NCBI RefSeq assembly: GCF_008369325.1
Contig: NZ_VOBI01000008.1
Coordinates: 62,001-126,000, forward strand
Direction of reading: 5' to 3'
From: Pseudomonas sp. ANT_H12B
Lineage (GTDB): Bacteria; Pseudomonadota; Gammaproteobacteria; Pseudomonadales; Pseudomonadaceae
DNA: 64,000 nucleotides
The stretch's first letter is position 1. Each line of letters begins with the position of its first letter. The position numbers and the translations under genes are program-made. Positions 26,692 to 34,174 of the stretch are shown one piece after another. The notes beneath the pieces are model-generated. The model was not told where the DNA came from. It did no database searches and saw only the letters and a list, made by a program, of their open reading frames with translations.

Positions 26692-26818
26692 GTAGCAGCT
26701 GTCGAGTCTGCGAGGCTGCAAAGCAGTCGCAAATTCCAACACCGCGGTCATTCAGATACACCGCGGTCAATGGATCGACGACTGCTGCGCAGTCGAACGC
26801 AGGCTCCGCCAGCTGCTA
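26692..26818. repeat. Imperfect inverted repeat of a third palindrome family
   Basis: TGTAGCAGCTGTCGAGTCTG near 26691 pairs imperfectly with CAGGCTCCGCCAGCTGCTAG near 26810. Between them is a direct repeat ACACCGCGGTCA at 26741-26752 and 26758-26769 (approximately). The outer arms resemble a known Pseudomonas intergenic repeat with an AGCTGCCGCAGGCTGCG-like core. It lies between convergent genes. Confidence 0.5.
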
Positions 26819-26820
26819 GG

Positions 26821-28023
26821 TCAGTGTGAAACGGCTTCCAACGGTTGGGCCTTGGTGGCCAGCGTTCTCCACCAATAAATAAATGCCACGGCGTTGATGC
26901 CTGCACCCAGCAGGCATACGCCGAGCCACCCGGCCCACGCGTACATCGCCGTCGAACCGATCGACCCCAAGGCGCTGCCAATCGAATAGAACAGCATGTA
27001 GCCGGCGGTGAGTCGGCTTTGGGCTTCGGGGCGCACGCTGTAGATCATGCTCTGGCTGGTGACGTGCACGGCCTGCAAACCCAGATCCAAAGTAATCACG
27101 CCAAGCAGCAATGCCCACAATGAGGACTGGGTGAGGGCGATCGGCAGCCAGGAAACCAGCATCAACAAGAGCGACAAACCACTGGACCATTGCCCCAGGC
27201 CACGATCAGCCAGATGCCCGGCGCGAGCGGCGGCCAATGCGCCGGCGGCACCTGCCAGTCCGAATAATCCGATTTGTGTGTGGGACAACGACAGCGGCGG
27301 GGCGCTCAGCGGCAGCACCAGGGGCGTCCACAACACCATGGCGCTGGCGAAGGTCAGCAGCGCGAGCACCGCCCGCTGGCGCAGCACCGGCTCTTCCTTG
27401 AACAGCGTGAATACCGAGCCCAGTAAGGCGCCGTAGGAACTGGCGGGTTGCGCAGCTTCATGTTTGGGTAACACACGAAATAGCAGCAGCGCCATCACCA
27501 GCGTCAAACCAGCTGACAACAGATAAATCGAGCGCCAACCGGCGAGGTCAGCCATGCCGCCGGCCACTGTCCGGGCGAGCAGAATGCCGACGACGATGCC
27601 GCTGGTGACCACACCGACCACACGACCTCGTTGCGCCGGGATGGCCAATGTCGCGGCGTAGGCCACCAGCACCTGAGTCACGACCGCCAGCAGCCCGGTC
27701 AACGTCATCCCGATTAACAGCCAAGTGCTGTTCGAGGCCAACGCGATCATCAACAAGGCCAGCGCTGACAGCAGGGTTTGCGTGACGATCAAACGTCGAC
27801 GGTTCAGCAGATCGCCGAGCGGCACCAGCAGCAATAACCCGACGCCATAACCGACCTGAGTGAGCGTGACGACAATGCCGATGGTTGCCGGATTCATGGC
27901 GAATGCTTCGGCCATGGCATCGAGTAAGGGCTGTGCGTAATACACGTTGCCGACGGCCAGTCCACAGGCGACAGCAAACAGCAGCACGACGCCGGTGCTG
28001 AGAATTGGATGATTGGGCTTCAT
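26821..28023 (-). CDS. MFS transporter, drug/arabinose-efflux type
   Basis: 400 residues, twelve predicted membrane helices. The N-terminal GNVYYAQPLLDAMAEAF and the GYGVGLLLLVPLGDLLNRRR loop are typical of a widespread subgroup of putative efflux carriers (DHA1 type). It is transcribed divergently from an HxlR-type regulator, with a nested palindrome between the two starts, a common design for inducible efflux pumps. Substrate unknown. Confidence 0.85.
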   Translation of the reverse strand: MKPNHPILSTGVVLLFAVACGLAVGNVYYAQPLLDAMAEAFAMNPATIGIVVTLTQVGYGVGLLLLVPLGDLLNRRRLIVTQTLLSALALLMIALASNSTWLLIGMTLTGLLAVVTQVLVAYAATLAIPAQRGRVVGVVTSGIVVGILLARTVAGGMADLAGWRSIYLLSAGLTLVMALLLFRVLPKHEAAQPASSYGALLGSVFTLFKEEPVLRQRAVLALLTFASAMVLWTPLVLPLSAPPLSLSHTQIGLFGLAGAAGALAAARAGHLADRGLGQWSSGLSLLLMLVSWLPIALTQSSLWALLLGVITLDLGLQAVHVTSQSMIYSVRPEAQSRLTAGYMLFYSIGSALGSIGSTAMYAWAGWLGVCLLGAGINAVAFIYWWRTLATKAQPLEAVSH

Positions 28024-28034
28024 GCCGGGCTCCT

Positions 28035-28098
28035 AATGTGGTTTCTAAATAAAACCAGTTGTACGGTAAGGAGTCTGGTTTTATATTGCAACCACATT
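28035..28098. promoter_or_regulatory. Nested palindromic operator between the MFS and HxlR genes
   Basis: Outer half-sites AATGTGGTT (28035-28043) and AACCACATT (28090-28098), inner half-sites AAAACCAG (28051-28058) and CTGGTTTT (28075-28082). Each outer/inner gap is exactly 7 bases, so the whole 64 bp is symmetric about 28066/28067. It likely binds two dimers of the HxlR regulator. Confidence 0.72.
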
Positions 28099-28117
28099 TG
28101 TTTTCGAGGGCACATTC

Positions 28118-28564
28118 GTGGCCAAACGTACAAGCATGGAAGACGCCGAATGCCCGGTTGCCCGTTCCCTGGATGCCATTGGTGATTGGTGGTCGTTGCT
28201 GATCGTGCGCGATGCGTTTGATGGCATTCGCCGTTTCGGCGAGTTCCAACGCAATTTGGGCATGGCGAAGAACATTCTCTCGGCACGCCTGCGTACGCTG
28301 GTGGCCCACGGGATTTTCGACTTGGTACCGGCCTCGGATGGCAGCGCTTATCAGGAATACGTGCTGACCGAGAAAGGCAAAGGCCTGTTCCCGTTGATCA
28401 TCGGACTGCGCCAATGGGGTGAGGCGTTTTTCTATGGGGCAGGGGAGGCGCACTCGCGGGTTGTTGACCGAGAGAACGGCCGACCGGTGCAAACGCTGGA
28501 ACTACGTGCCGAGGATGGGCGCTTGCTGGGACCTGAGGATTGCATGCGGATTGCTGCCGAGTGA
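28118..28564 (+). CDS. HxlR-family regulator
   Basis: 148 residues from GTG 28118, which has GAGGG upstream; the ATG at 28136 lacks a ribosome-binding site. The protein has the HxlR winged HTH: AECPVARSLDAIGDWWSLLIVRDAF with the conserved cysteine, then FGEFQRNLGMAKNILSARLRTL and the wing YVLTEKGKGLFPLI. HxlR proteins bind as dimers and often repress an adjacent transporter or reductase in response to electrophiles or drugs. The target here is most likely the divergent MFS gene. Confidence 0.9.
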   Translation: MAKRTSMEDAECPVARSLDAIGDWWSLLIVRDAFDGIRRFGEFQRNLGMAKNILSARLRTLVAHGIFDLVPASDGSAYQEYVLTEKGKGLFPLIIGLRQWGEAFFYGAGEAHSRVVDRENGRPVQTLELRAEDGRLLGPEDCMRIAAE

Positions 28565-28567
28565 GGC

Positions 28568-28594
28568 ATGGCTGCATGCCGGGCATGCAGCCAT
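28568..28594. terminator. Strong hairpin between convergent genes
   Basis: A 12-bp stem ATGGCTGCATGC / GCATGCAGCCAT (28568-28579 / 28583-28594) with a 3-base loop, placed between the convergent HxlR and carboxypeptidase stops. There is no U-tract. Confidence 0.55.
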
Positions 28595-28603
28595 CGAGCG
28601 TGA

Positions 28604-29755
28604 TCAACGCAGGGTGTCGACCATGTCGGCCACAGTCGTCAGCACATCCTTCCCCAATTGCTTCGAGCGTTTGCCGGACCAGCCGGTCAGCGGGTTCGGC
28701 GCATCATTGTTGTCCTTGAAGGGCATTTCCAGGGTCAACGACAGGCAGTCGAATTTCTCGCCGACGCTGTTGCAGGCCAGGGTCATGTTGGCCTTGCCGG
28801 GCAAGTCGCGGGTGTAGCCGTGAGTGGTCTGGAAGTCCTTGGTCAGGTGCTTCAGATGGCTGCGGAAGTGCGCTTCGAGTTTTTCGATTCGCGGTGTGTA
28901 GCCCGGGTTGCCTTCACAACCGGCGGTGAACACGTAAGGGATTTCTTCATCGCCATGGATGTCGAGGAACAGGTCAACACCGTACTTTTCCATTTGCTGC
29001 TGAACGAACAGCACTTCCGGACTGATCTCCTGGCTGGCGCTCTGCCATGCGCGGTTCAGGTCCTGGCCCATGGCGTTGGTGCGCAGATGCCCGTGGAAAG
29101 CGCCGTCCGGGTTCATGTTCGGCACCAGGTACAGATCAGCGCTGGCCAGCAGTTTGTTCAACACCGGATCGTCGTGCTTTTCAAGGCGTTCGATCACACC
29201 TTCCATGAACCACTCGGCCATGTGTTCGCCCGGGTGTTGCTGGGCAATGATCCAGACCTTGCGTCGACCTTCGGCCCCCGTGCCTTTGCGCAACAGCTGG
29301 ATGTCCCGCCCTTCAACGCTCTTGCCGGTCGCCAGCAGTTCGGTGCCGGCCTTGGTCAGCGCCTGCTCGATCAGCCAGTCGTGACGGCCACGGCTGTAGG
29401 GTTCGAAATAGGCAAACCAGGCGTGAGTGGCGGTGGCTTCAAGGCTGAAACGCAGACAGTCGCCTTCGAATATGGTCGGCACCCGGAACCAGTTGACGTG
29501 GTCGTAGGACGCTGCCGCCTGATAACCGTCCCAGGCTTTGTTGTACGAGGACCTGCTGGCATTGTTCAGACGAAACCAGTGCTCCTGACCAACATGCAGA
29601 CCGCTGGCCTTGAAGTGGAACCACTGAAAATGCTGGCTGCGGGTGTCTGGCTTGATGGCCAGCAGGGCTTGCAACGGATTGCTGATATCCAGCACTTCAA
29701 TGTTGCCACTGTCAAAGTTTGCGCTGATGTCGAAAGAGGATTTGGCCACGGTCAT
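28604..29755 (-). CDS. M14 zinc carboxypeptidase, cytosolic carboxypeptidase (CCP/Nna1) type
   Basis: 383 residues. An N-terminal beta-rich domain (about 1-125; FDSGNIEVLDI, FHFKASGL) precedes the M14 catalytic domain. Zinc ligands are H174 and E177 in QQHPGEHMAEW and H267 in FLDIHGDEE; the general base is E343 in LTLEMPF. The HPGE spacing and N-domain mark the M14D/CCP subfamily, whose eukaryotic members trim glutamates from tubulin; a P. aeruginosa homolog has a solved structure, but bacterial substrates are unknown. No signal peptide, so it acts in the cytoplasm. Monocistronic. Confidence 0.92.
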   Translation of the reverse strand: MTVAKSSFDISANFDSGNIEVLDISNPLQALLAIKPDTRSQHFQWFHFKASGLHVGQEHWFRLNNASRSSYNKAWDGYQAAASYDHVNWFRVPTIFEGDCLRFSLEATATHAWFAYFEPYSRGRHDWLIEQALTKAGTELLATGKSVEGRDIQLLRKGTGAEGRRKVWIIAQQHPGEHMAEWFMEGVIERLEKHDDPVLNKLLASADLYLVPNMNPDGAFHGHLRTNAMGQDLNRAWQSASQEISPEVLFVQQQMEKYGVDLFLDIHGDEEIPYVFTAGCEGNPGYTPRIEKLEAHFRSHLKHLTKDFQTTHGYTRDLPGKANMTLACNSVGEKFDCLSLTLEMPFKDNNDAPNPLTGWSGKRSKQLGKDVLTTVADMVDTLR

Positions 29756-29936
29756 AGTCGATTCCTGAATATGATTTTTATGGCTGCTACTTTACACGCT
29801 GGGAAGGGGAAAACCGGGGGAAATTGCGGGGTGAAAAGGGGGGCGTCGTCCTTGACGCGGACGCAGCTTAGAGACTGTGCGATTGATTCTCAAGTGCTAT
29901 TTTTCATTAGTTTGGACCAATGATGCCGGGCATCTC

Positions 29937-29964
29937 TTGCCAACGGATATTCTTTTGATATCAT
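29937..29964 (+). promoter_or_regulatory. Candidate sigma-70 promoter facing the prrF gene
   Basis: TTGCCA (29937-29942), 16 bases, TATCAT (29959-29964). Matches are good, but no plus-strand gene follows before 30710; a transcript would run into the 3' end of the minus-strand sRNA. The rest of 29756-30031 shows nothing recognisable beyond a GCCAG-AATAA-CTGGC hairpin at 30017-30031. Confidence 0.35.
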
Positions 29965-30031
29965 CCGCGCCAACCGAATTTGCAACACCTGAAGACTTCA
30001 TTAGCCTGAAGCCAAAGCCAGAATAACTGGC

Positions 30032-30144
30032 AAAAAAAGACCCGGCAAAAAGCCGGGTCAAAAACCGTGATTAGCCTGATGAGGAGATAGTCCAGGAGAC
30101 CGACCTAAGGTCTTCTGGTCCATCGACTGATCTCGCGACCAGCC
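30032..30144 (-). ncRNA. prrF: PrrF iron-responsive small RNA
   Basis: About 110 nt on the minus strand. The 5' end carries the PrrF-specific GGTCGCGAGATCAG in a CTGGTC...GACCAG stem (30142-30115). The 3' half holds the conserved target-pairing core CTATCTCCTCATCAGGCTAA (30090-30071) followed by TCACGG. It ends in a textbook terminator: GACCCGGC, TTTTT loop, GCCGGGTC, then seven T (30059-30033). A Fur-box-like promoter lies immediately upstream. PrrF pairs with mRNAs of iron-rich proteins and blocks them under iron starvation. Only one copy is here; in non-aeruginosa pseudomonads the second copy is elsewhere, so F1 or F2 cannot be assigned. Confidence 0.93.
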
Positions 30145-30147
30145 GAA

Positions 30148-30179
30148 TGCAATAATAATCATTCTCGTTTACAAGTCAA
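30148..30179 (-). promoter_or_regulatory. PrrF promoter with Fur box
   Basis: Minus-strand minus-35 TTGACT (30179-30174), 16 bases, minus-10 TATTAT (30157-30152). GAGAATGATTATTATTGC (30165-30148) overlaps the minus-10 and fits three Fur hexamers. Fur with iron would occlude polymerase, giving expression only under iron limitation. Confidence 0.85.
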
Positions 30180-30238
30180 ATGTTTTTATCTGCGCGATTG
30201 GAAAATTCTTTCCCGCCCTCCTCGAAAGTACCTTCGTC

Positions 30239-30580
30239 TCAGGCGAGCTGAACCCCTTCAAGGGAACGGTCGACCATCGCCTTGGCCATGTCGATCATGT
30301 GCACCGCTGAAAACGCCAGATCCCGGTTTGCGCCTTGCAGGTTGTTGGCCGACTCGTACGCAGTGGCGGCGGCACACCGCAATAGATCCGAAGCATGGAC
30401 CAACGCCTCTTCGCTGCTGATGTTGCGATTCACGTCAAAGAAACGTTCCTCGACCACCTCTTCTGAAACAGCTGGTTTCAAGTAATAGTCCAGCGCTCGC
30501 TGCGCCGCGGCAGAGCCTTTGGGAGACGTGAGGGAAGTGTCGATTTGCATGTCTGGCAGGTCGTTGCTGGGGATATTCAT
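30239..30580 (-). CDS. Small conserved Pseudomonas protein (DUF6124-like)
   Basis: 113 residues from ATG 30580; the frame stays open further upstream but that part overlaps the divergent repressor gene and is not credible. The sequence has the pattern of the DUF6124 group common in Pseudomonas: QRALDYYLKP near residue 35, then SEEALVHASDLLRCAAATAYESA and GANRDLAFSAVHMIDMAKAMVD, all predicted helical. No signal peptide or membrane segment. Function unknown. Its 3' end is only about 60 bases from the prrF promoter in the same direction, and no terminator is evident between them. Confidence 0.8.
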   Translation of the reverse strand: MNIPSNDLPDMQIDTSLTSPKGSAAAQRALDYYLKPAVSEEVVEERFFDVNRNISSEEALVHASDLLRCAAATAYESANNLQGANRDLAFSAVHMIDMAKAMVDRSLEGVQLA

Positions 30581-30602
30581 GGCGAGGGCAAGCTCCGTGA
30601 TA

Positions 30603-30664
30603 GATTCAGATCCGTGAATCAATCGTAGTACGAACTGTATTTGTGACGAGAATTTAAATACTAC
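30603..30664. promoter_or_regulatory. Candidate operator region of the CI-like repressor
   Basis: GATTCA-N6-TGAATC (30603-30620) and GTAGTA (30625-30630) with its reverse complement TACTAC (30659-30664) lie between the divergent DUF6124-like and repressor genes. Autoregulating CI-type repressors bind such dyads. Pattern evidence only. Confidence 0.35.
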
Positions 30665-30709
30665 ATTTTGTGTTTTGATGGCCGGAGGCGCCCACGTATC
30701 GTGCCGCAC

Positions 30710-31357
30710 ATGGATAAATGGATTGAATTGGTCAAGGCCAAGATGAGTGAACTCAAAGTCACTCAAGAGATACTCGCCGAACGTCTCGGGATGTCCCAGG
30801 GCGGCGTTGGCCACTGGCTGAATAAACGTCGCGAACCCGGCATCGACAACATGAACCGTGTGTTGAAGGCGCTTGGAATGGAGTTTCTTGAGGTGGCGCT
30901 GGTGATCCGTGAGCCTGTCGTCTCGGAAGATGACGAGATGCCTCTGGCGCACAAGTACAACCCGTACTTCCGCTACCCGGTCAGTGACTGGCGGGAACCG
31001 GCTGAGGTGCGCGATGGTGAACTGACGGTGTACAACAAGGAGCGTTTTGAACTGACCGATTACCACGCCCAAGGCGCCGCATTCTGGCTGGTGGTGGTGG
31101 GCGATGCGATGACCGCACCCAGCGGCATCAGTATCGCCGAGGGCATGATGATCCTGGTTGACCCGGCCATTGTGCCGGAACCCGGAAAGCTGGTGATTGC
31201 CCAGTGGCCTGGCAGCGCCGAGGCGACCTTTCGCAAGCTGATCGAAGAGGGCGGGCAGCGTTACCTGGTCCCGCTCAATCCGACGTATCCGAAAGCCCTT
31301 TACACCGAGGAATGCAGAATCCTCGGCGTGGTGGTTCAGGCAACGGCCAAGTTCTAA
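30710..31357 (+). CDS. CI/PrtR-like S24-fold repressor lacking cleavage residues
   Basis: 215 residues from ATG 30710; GTG 30701, in frame, is better spaced from GGAGG (30684-30688) and may be the real start. N-terminal HTH: ILAERLGMSQGGVGHWLNKRREP. The C-terminal domain has the lambda-CI/LexA S24 fold (AAFWLVVVGDAM, IAEGMMILVDP, EATFRKLIEEGGQRYLVPLNP). Two key features are altered: the serine of the usual GDSM motif is A133, and the usual Ala-Gly cleavage dipeptide (in an SWVQAGEW-like context) reads Pro97-Ala98 in DWREPAEV. The catalytic lysine is kept (K176). It is therefore predicted not to self-cleave after DNA damage. No phage or pyocin genes are nearby. Confidence 0.85.
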   Translation: MDKWIELVKAKMSELKVTQEILAERLGMSQGGVGHWLNKRREPGIDNMNRVLKALGMEFLEVALVIREPVVSEDDEMPLAHKYNPYFRYPVSDWREPAEVRDGELTVYNKERFELTDYHAQGAAFWLVVVGDAMTAPSGISIAEGMMILVDPAIVPEPGKLVIAQWPGSAEATFRKLIEEGGQRYLVPLNPTYPKALYTEECRILGVVVQATAKF

Positions 31358-31359
31358 TC

Positions 31360-31391
31360 AGATCGGTCCTCGCAATGCGTAGGACCGATCT
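31360..31391. terminator. Bidirectional terminator hairpin
   Basis: An 11-bp perfect stem AGATCGGTCCT / AGGACCGATCT with a 10-base loop between the convergent repressor and liuD stops. The tail TCATTT on the plus strand gives a weak U-tract. Confidence 0.7.
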
Positions 31392-31396
31392 TCATT

Positions 31397-33346
31397 TCAC
31401 GCCTCTTCCAACTCGACCAATGCACTGCCTTCGCTGACCATCTCGCCTTCCTGGCAATACAGCGTCTTGATCACCCCGGCGTGTGGCGCACGAATGCTGT
31501 GCTCCATCTTCATCGCTTCCAGCACCACCAGTTGCGCTCCGGCTTCGACCGTTTGCCCTACCTCCACCAACACCCGCACGATACTGCCATTCATGGGGGC
31601 GGTCAGCCCGCCCTGATGGCTGTGACTGGCTTCGACAGCACTGATCGGGTCGTAGGACTCAATGCGGCGCAATTCACCTTCCCATTGCAGATACAGCACA
31701 TCGCCACGGCGTATTGCCCGATGCTGGCGGCGCAGGCCGTTGTGCTCGGTCAGCAACTGCTCGCCTTTGAGTTGAGCCGTGCAGGTGTCGCCTAAAGTCA
31801 GCGCCCGATCCTGTCCCTCGCAACACAAATGCAGGGTGATTTCGGTCGGCAGTCCGGCTCGGAAACCATTGCTGTTCGCCCAAGGCGAACTCAGATCATC
31901 GGCACGAGGGGAACTCGGCTGGCTCTGGGCAAATGCCTGGGCGGCGGCTTGCCAAAATTCATCACTGAGGTCCGAAGGTTCTGGCAGCAGTTGCTCCTGG
32001 TAACGCGGGATAAACCCGGTATCCAGTTCAGCGGCGGCAAACGCCGGATGGCCGATGATCCGGCGCAGGAAGTTGATGTTGGTCTTGAGCCCGCCAATCG
32101 CGAATTCGTCGAGCATGCTCAGCAAGCGCAGACGCGCCTGTTCACGATCCTCGCCCCAGGCAATCAGCTTGCCGAGCATCGGGTCGTAAAATGGCGAAAT
32201 CTCGTCGCCTTCTTCGACACCGCTGTCGACACGACGCCCCGGACCTTCGGCGGATTCGCGATACAGCGCCAGTCGCCCGGTGGCCGGCAGGAAGTCATGA
32301 CCCGGATCTTCGGCATACAGTCGCACTTCGATCGCATGGCCGATCAGTGGAACCTCGGCTTGGGTCATCGGCAGTATTTCGCCACGTGCCACACGAATCT
32401 GCCAGGCCACCAGGTCGAGACCGGTGATGGCTTCGGTGACCGGGTGTTCCACTTGCAGACGCGTGTTCATCTCCATGAAGAAGAACTCACCGCGCGAATC
32501 CAGCAGAAACTCTACGGTGCCCGCACCGACATAGCCGATGGCTTGCGCCGAACGCACAGCAGCCTCGCCCATCGCGCGACGCAGTTCCGGGCTCAGACCT
32601 GGCGCGGGCGCTTCTTCGACGACTTTTTGATGCCTGCGTTGAATCGAGCAGTCACGTTCGTTGAGGTACAAGCAATTGCCATGTTGGTCAGCGAAGACCT
32701 GGATTTCCACGTGTCGCGGTTTGAGCAGGTACTTCTCGACCAGCATCCGCGAATCACCGAACGACGATTGCGCTTCACGTTGCGCCGATGCCAGGGCTTC
32801 TGCCAGTTGGCTGACGTCCTCGACCACTTTCATGCCCTTGCCGCCGCCGCCCGCTGTGGCCTTGAGCAGCACCGGATAACCGATGCGTTCGCAGGCATCG
32901 CGGAAAGTGTCGAGGTCCTGAGCTTCGCCGTGATAGCCGGGCACCAGTGGCACACCGGCGGTTTCCATCAACGCTTTGGCCGCGGATTTGCTGCCCATCG
33001 CGTCGATGGCCGAGGCAGGCGGGCCAAGGAAGAGCAAGCCGGCTGCTTCGATGGCACGGGCGAACCCGGCGTTTTCGGAAAGGAAGCCATAACCGGGGTG
33101 GATTGCTTGAGCACCGCTGGCCTTGGCGGCGGCGATCAGTTTGTCGATTTGCAGGTAGCTGTCGGCTGCTTTGCTGCCACCGAGATCAACACGGATGTCT
33201 GCTTCGCGGCTATGTCGCGCGTCACGGTCGGTGGCGCTGTGCACGGCCACGGTGGTCAAGCCCAGGGCCTTGGCGGTACGCATCACCCGACAAGCGATTT
33301 CGCCGCGGTTGGCCACCAGCAGGGTGGTGAGAACAGGTGCGCTCAT
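31397..33346 (-). CDS. liuD: Methylcrotonyl-CoA carboxylase biotin-carrying alpha subunit
   Basis: 649 residues from ATG 33346, which shares its A with the liuC stop (TGATG). Biotin carboxylase domain first (LLVANRGEIACRVMRTAK; ATP-grasp glycine loop KATAGGGGKGMKVV; EMNTRLQVEHPVTE), then a linker, and a C-terminal biotinyl domain with the biotin lysine K613 in VLEAMKMEHSI. With LiuB it carboxylates 3-methylcrotonyl-CoA in leucine and isovalerate breakdown. Last gene of liuABCD. Cytoplasmic. Confidence 0.96.
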   Translation of the reverse strand: MSAPVLTTLLVANRGEIACRVMRTAKALGLTTVAVHSATDRDARHSREADIRVDLGGSKAADSYLQIDKLIAAAKASGAQAIHPGYGFLSENAGFARAIEAAGLLFLGPPASAIDAMGSKSAAKALMETAGVPLVPGYHGEAQDLDTFRDACERIGYPVLLKATAGGGGKGMKVVEDVSQLAEALASAQREAQSSFGDSRMLVEKYLLKPRHVEIQVFADQHGNCLYLNERDCSIQRRHQKVVEEAPAPGLSPELRRAMGEAAVRSAQAIGYVGAGTVEFLLDSRGEFFFMEMNTRLQVEHPVTEAITGLDLVAWQIRVARGEILPMTQAEVPLIGHAIEVRLYAEDPGHDFLPATGRLALYRESAEGPGRRVDSGVEEGDEISPFYDPMLGKLIAWGEDREQARLRLLSMLDEFAIGGLKTNINFLRRIIGHPAFAAAELDTGFIPRYQEQLLPEPSDLSDEFWQAAAQAFAQSQPSSPRADDLSSPWANSNGFRAGLPTEITLHLCCEGQDRALTLGDTCTAQLKGEQLLTEHNGLRRQHRAIRRGDVLYLQWEGELRRIESYDPISAVEASHSHQGGLTAPMNGSIVRVLVEVGQTVEAGAQLVVLEAMKMEHSIRAPHAGVIKTLYCQEGEMVSEGSALVELEEA

Positions 33347-34164
33347 CAACGCGACTCCTTGGTGGTGGTTTCGGCTTGCCAGCTCGGCGGACGTTTTTGC
33401 AGGAAAGCGCGCAGGCCTTCCTGGCCTTCGGGGCTGACGCGGATGCGGGCAATGGCGTTTTCGGTGTAGCGGCGCAGTGCCGGGGTCAGCGCGCCGTGGC
33501 CGACTTCGCGCAGCAAGTCCTTGCTGACACGCATAGCCGCCGGGCTGTTGAGCAGCAGATTGTCGATCCATTGCTCGACTTTCAGTTCCAGCTCAGCGAC
33601 CGGATAACTCTCCGACAACAAGCCGATTTCCCGCGCCCGTTGCCCGCCGAAACGCTCGGCGGTCAGGGCATAGCGACGTGTCGCGCGTTCGCCGATGGCT
33701 TGCACCACGAACGGACTGATCACCGCCGGCGCCAGGCCGATGCGCACTTCCGACAGGCAGAACTGCGCGTCATTGGCGCCGATGGCCATGTCGCAGCAAC
33801 TGATCAGGCCCAACGCGCCGCCATAGGCTGCGCCTTGCACCACGGCCAGGGTCGGGATTTTCAGCTTGGCCAGGTTGTACATCAACTCCGCCAGTTCCCG
33901 GGCGTCGTCGAGGTTGGTGTGGTAATCGAGTTCGGCCGATTGCTGCATCCAGGCCAGGTCGGCGCCGGCGCTGAAATGTTTGCCGCGGCCACGCACCAAT
34001 AGAAAACGCAGGCTGGCATCGCTCGAGACCTTGTCCAGGGCAAGGATCAGTTCGCGGATCATTTCGGCGTTGAAGGCGTTGTTCTTTTCTTCACGGCTGA
34101 GCCAAAGAGTCGCAAAGCCCCTTGGATCGCTCAGCAGTTCGAGGGTGTTGAAGTCGCTCATCAT
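33346..34164 (-). CDS. liuC: Methylglutaconyl-CoA hydratase
   Basis: 272 residues; two consecutive ATG codons at 34164 and 34161 follow a GGGAG ribosome-binding site. Crotonase fold: oxyanion-hole segments FSAGADLAWM and GAAYGGALGLISCCDMAIG, then EVRIGLAPAVISPFV. In this operon it hydrates 3-methylglutaconyl-CoA to HMG-CoA, the substrate of LiuE. Sequence alone does not separate it from other enoyl-CoA hydratases; the operon position does. Confidence 0.92.
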   Translation of the reverse strand: MMSDFNTLELLSDPRGFATLWLSREEKNNAFNAEMIRELILALDKVSSDASLRFLLVRGRGKHFSAGADLAWMQQSAELDYHTNLDDARELAELMYNLAKLKIPTLAVVQGAAYGGALGLISCCDMAIGANDAQFCLSEVRIGLAPAVISPFVVQAIGERATRRYALTAERFGGQRAREIGLLSESYPVAELELKVEQWIDNLLLNSPAAMRVSKDLLREVGHGALTPALRRYTENAIARIRVSPEGQEGLRAFLQKRPPSWQAETTTKESR

Positions 34165-34174
34165 ATTCTCCCGA

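Noticed and set aside
30581-31072. Upstream extension of the DUF6124-like protein to 277 residues
   Set aside because: The added part is antisense to the repressor gene and has no similarity to the family; ATG 30580 is the natural start.
30710-31357. Prophage or pyocin locus around the CI-like repressor
   Set aside because: Flanking genes are chromosomal metabolism and an sRNA; no structural, lysis or integrase genes are seen.
33347-33571. 75-residue N-terminal extension of LiuD
   Set aside because: It overlaps liuC in another frame and is arginine/proline-rich; ATG 33346 is coupled to the liuC stop.
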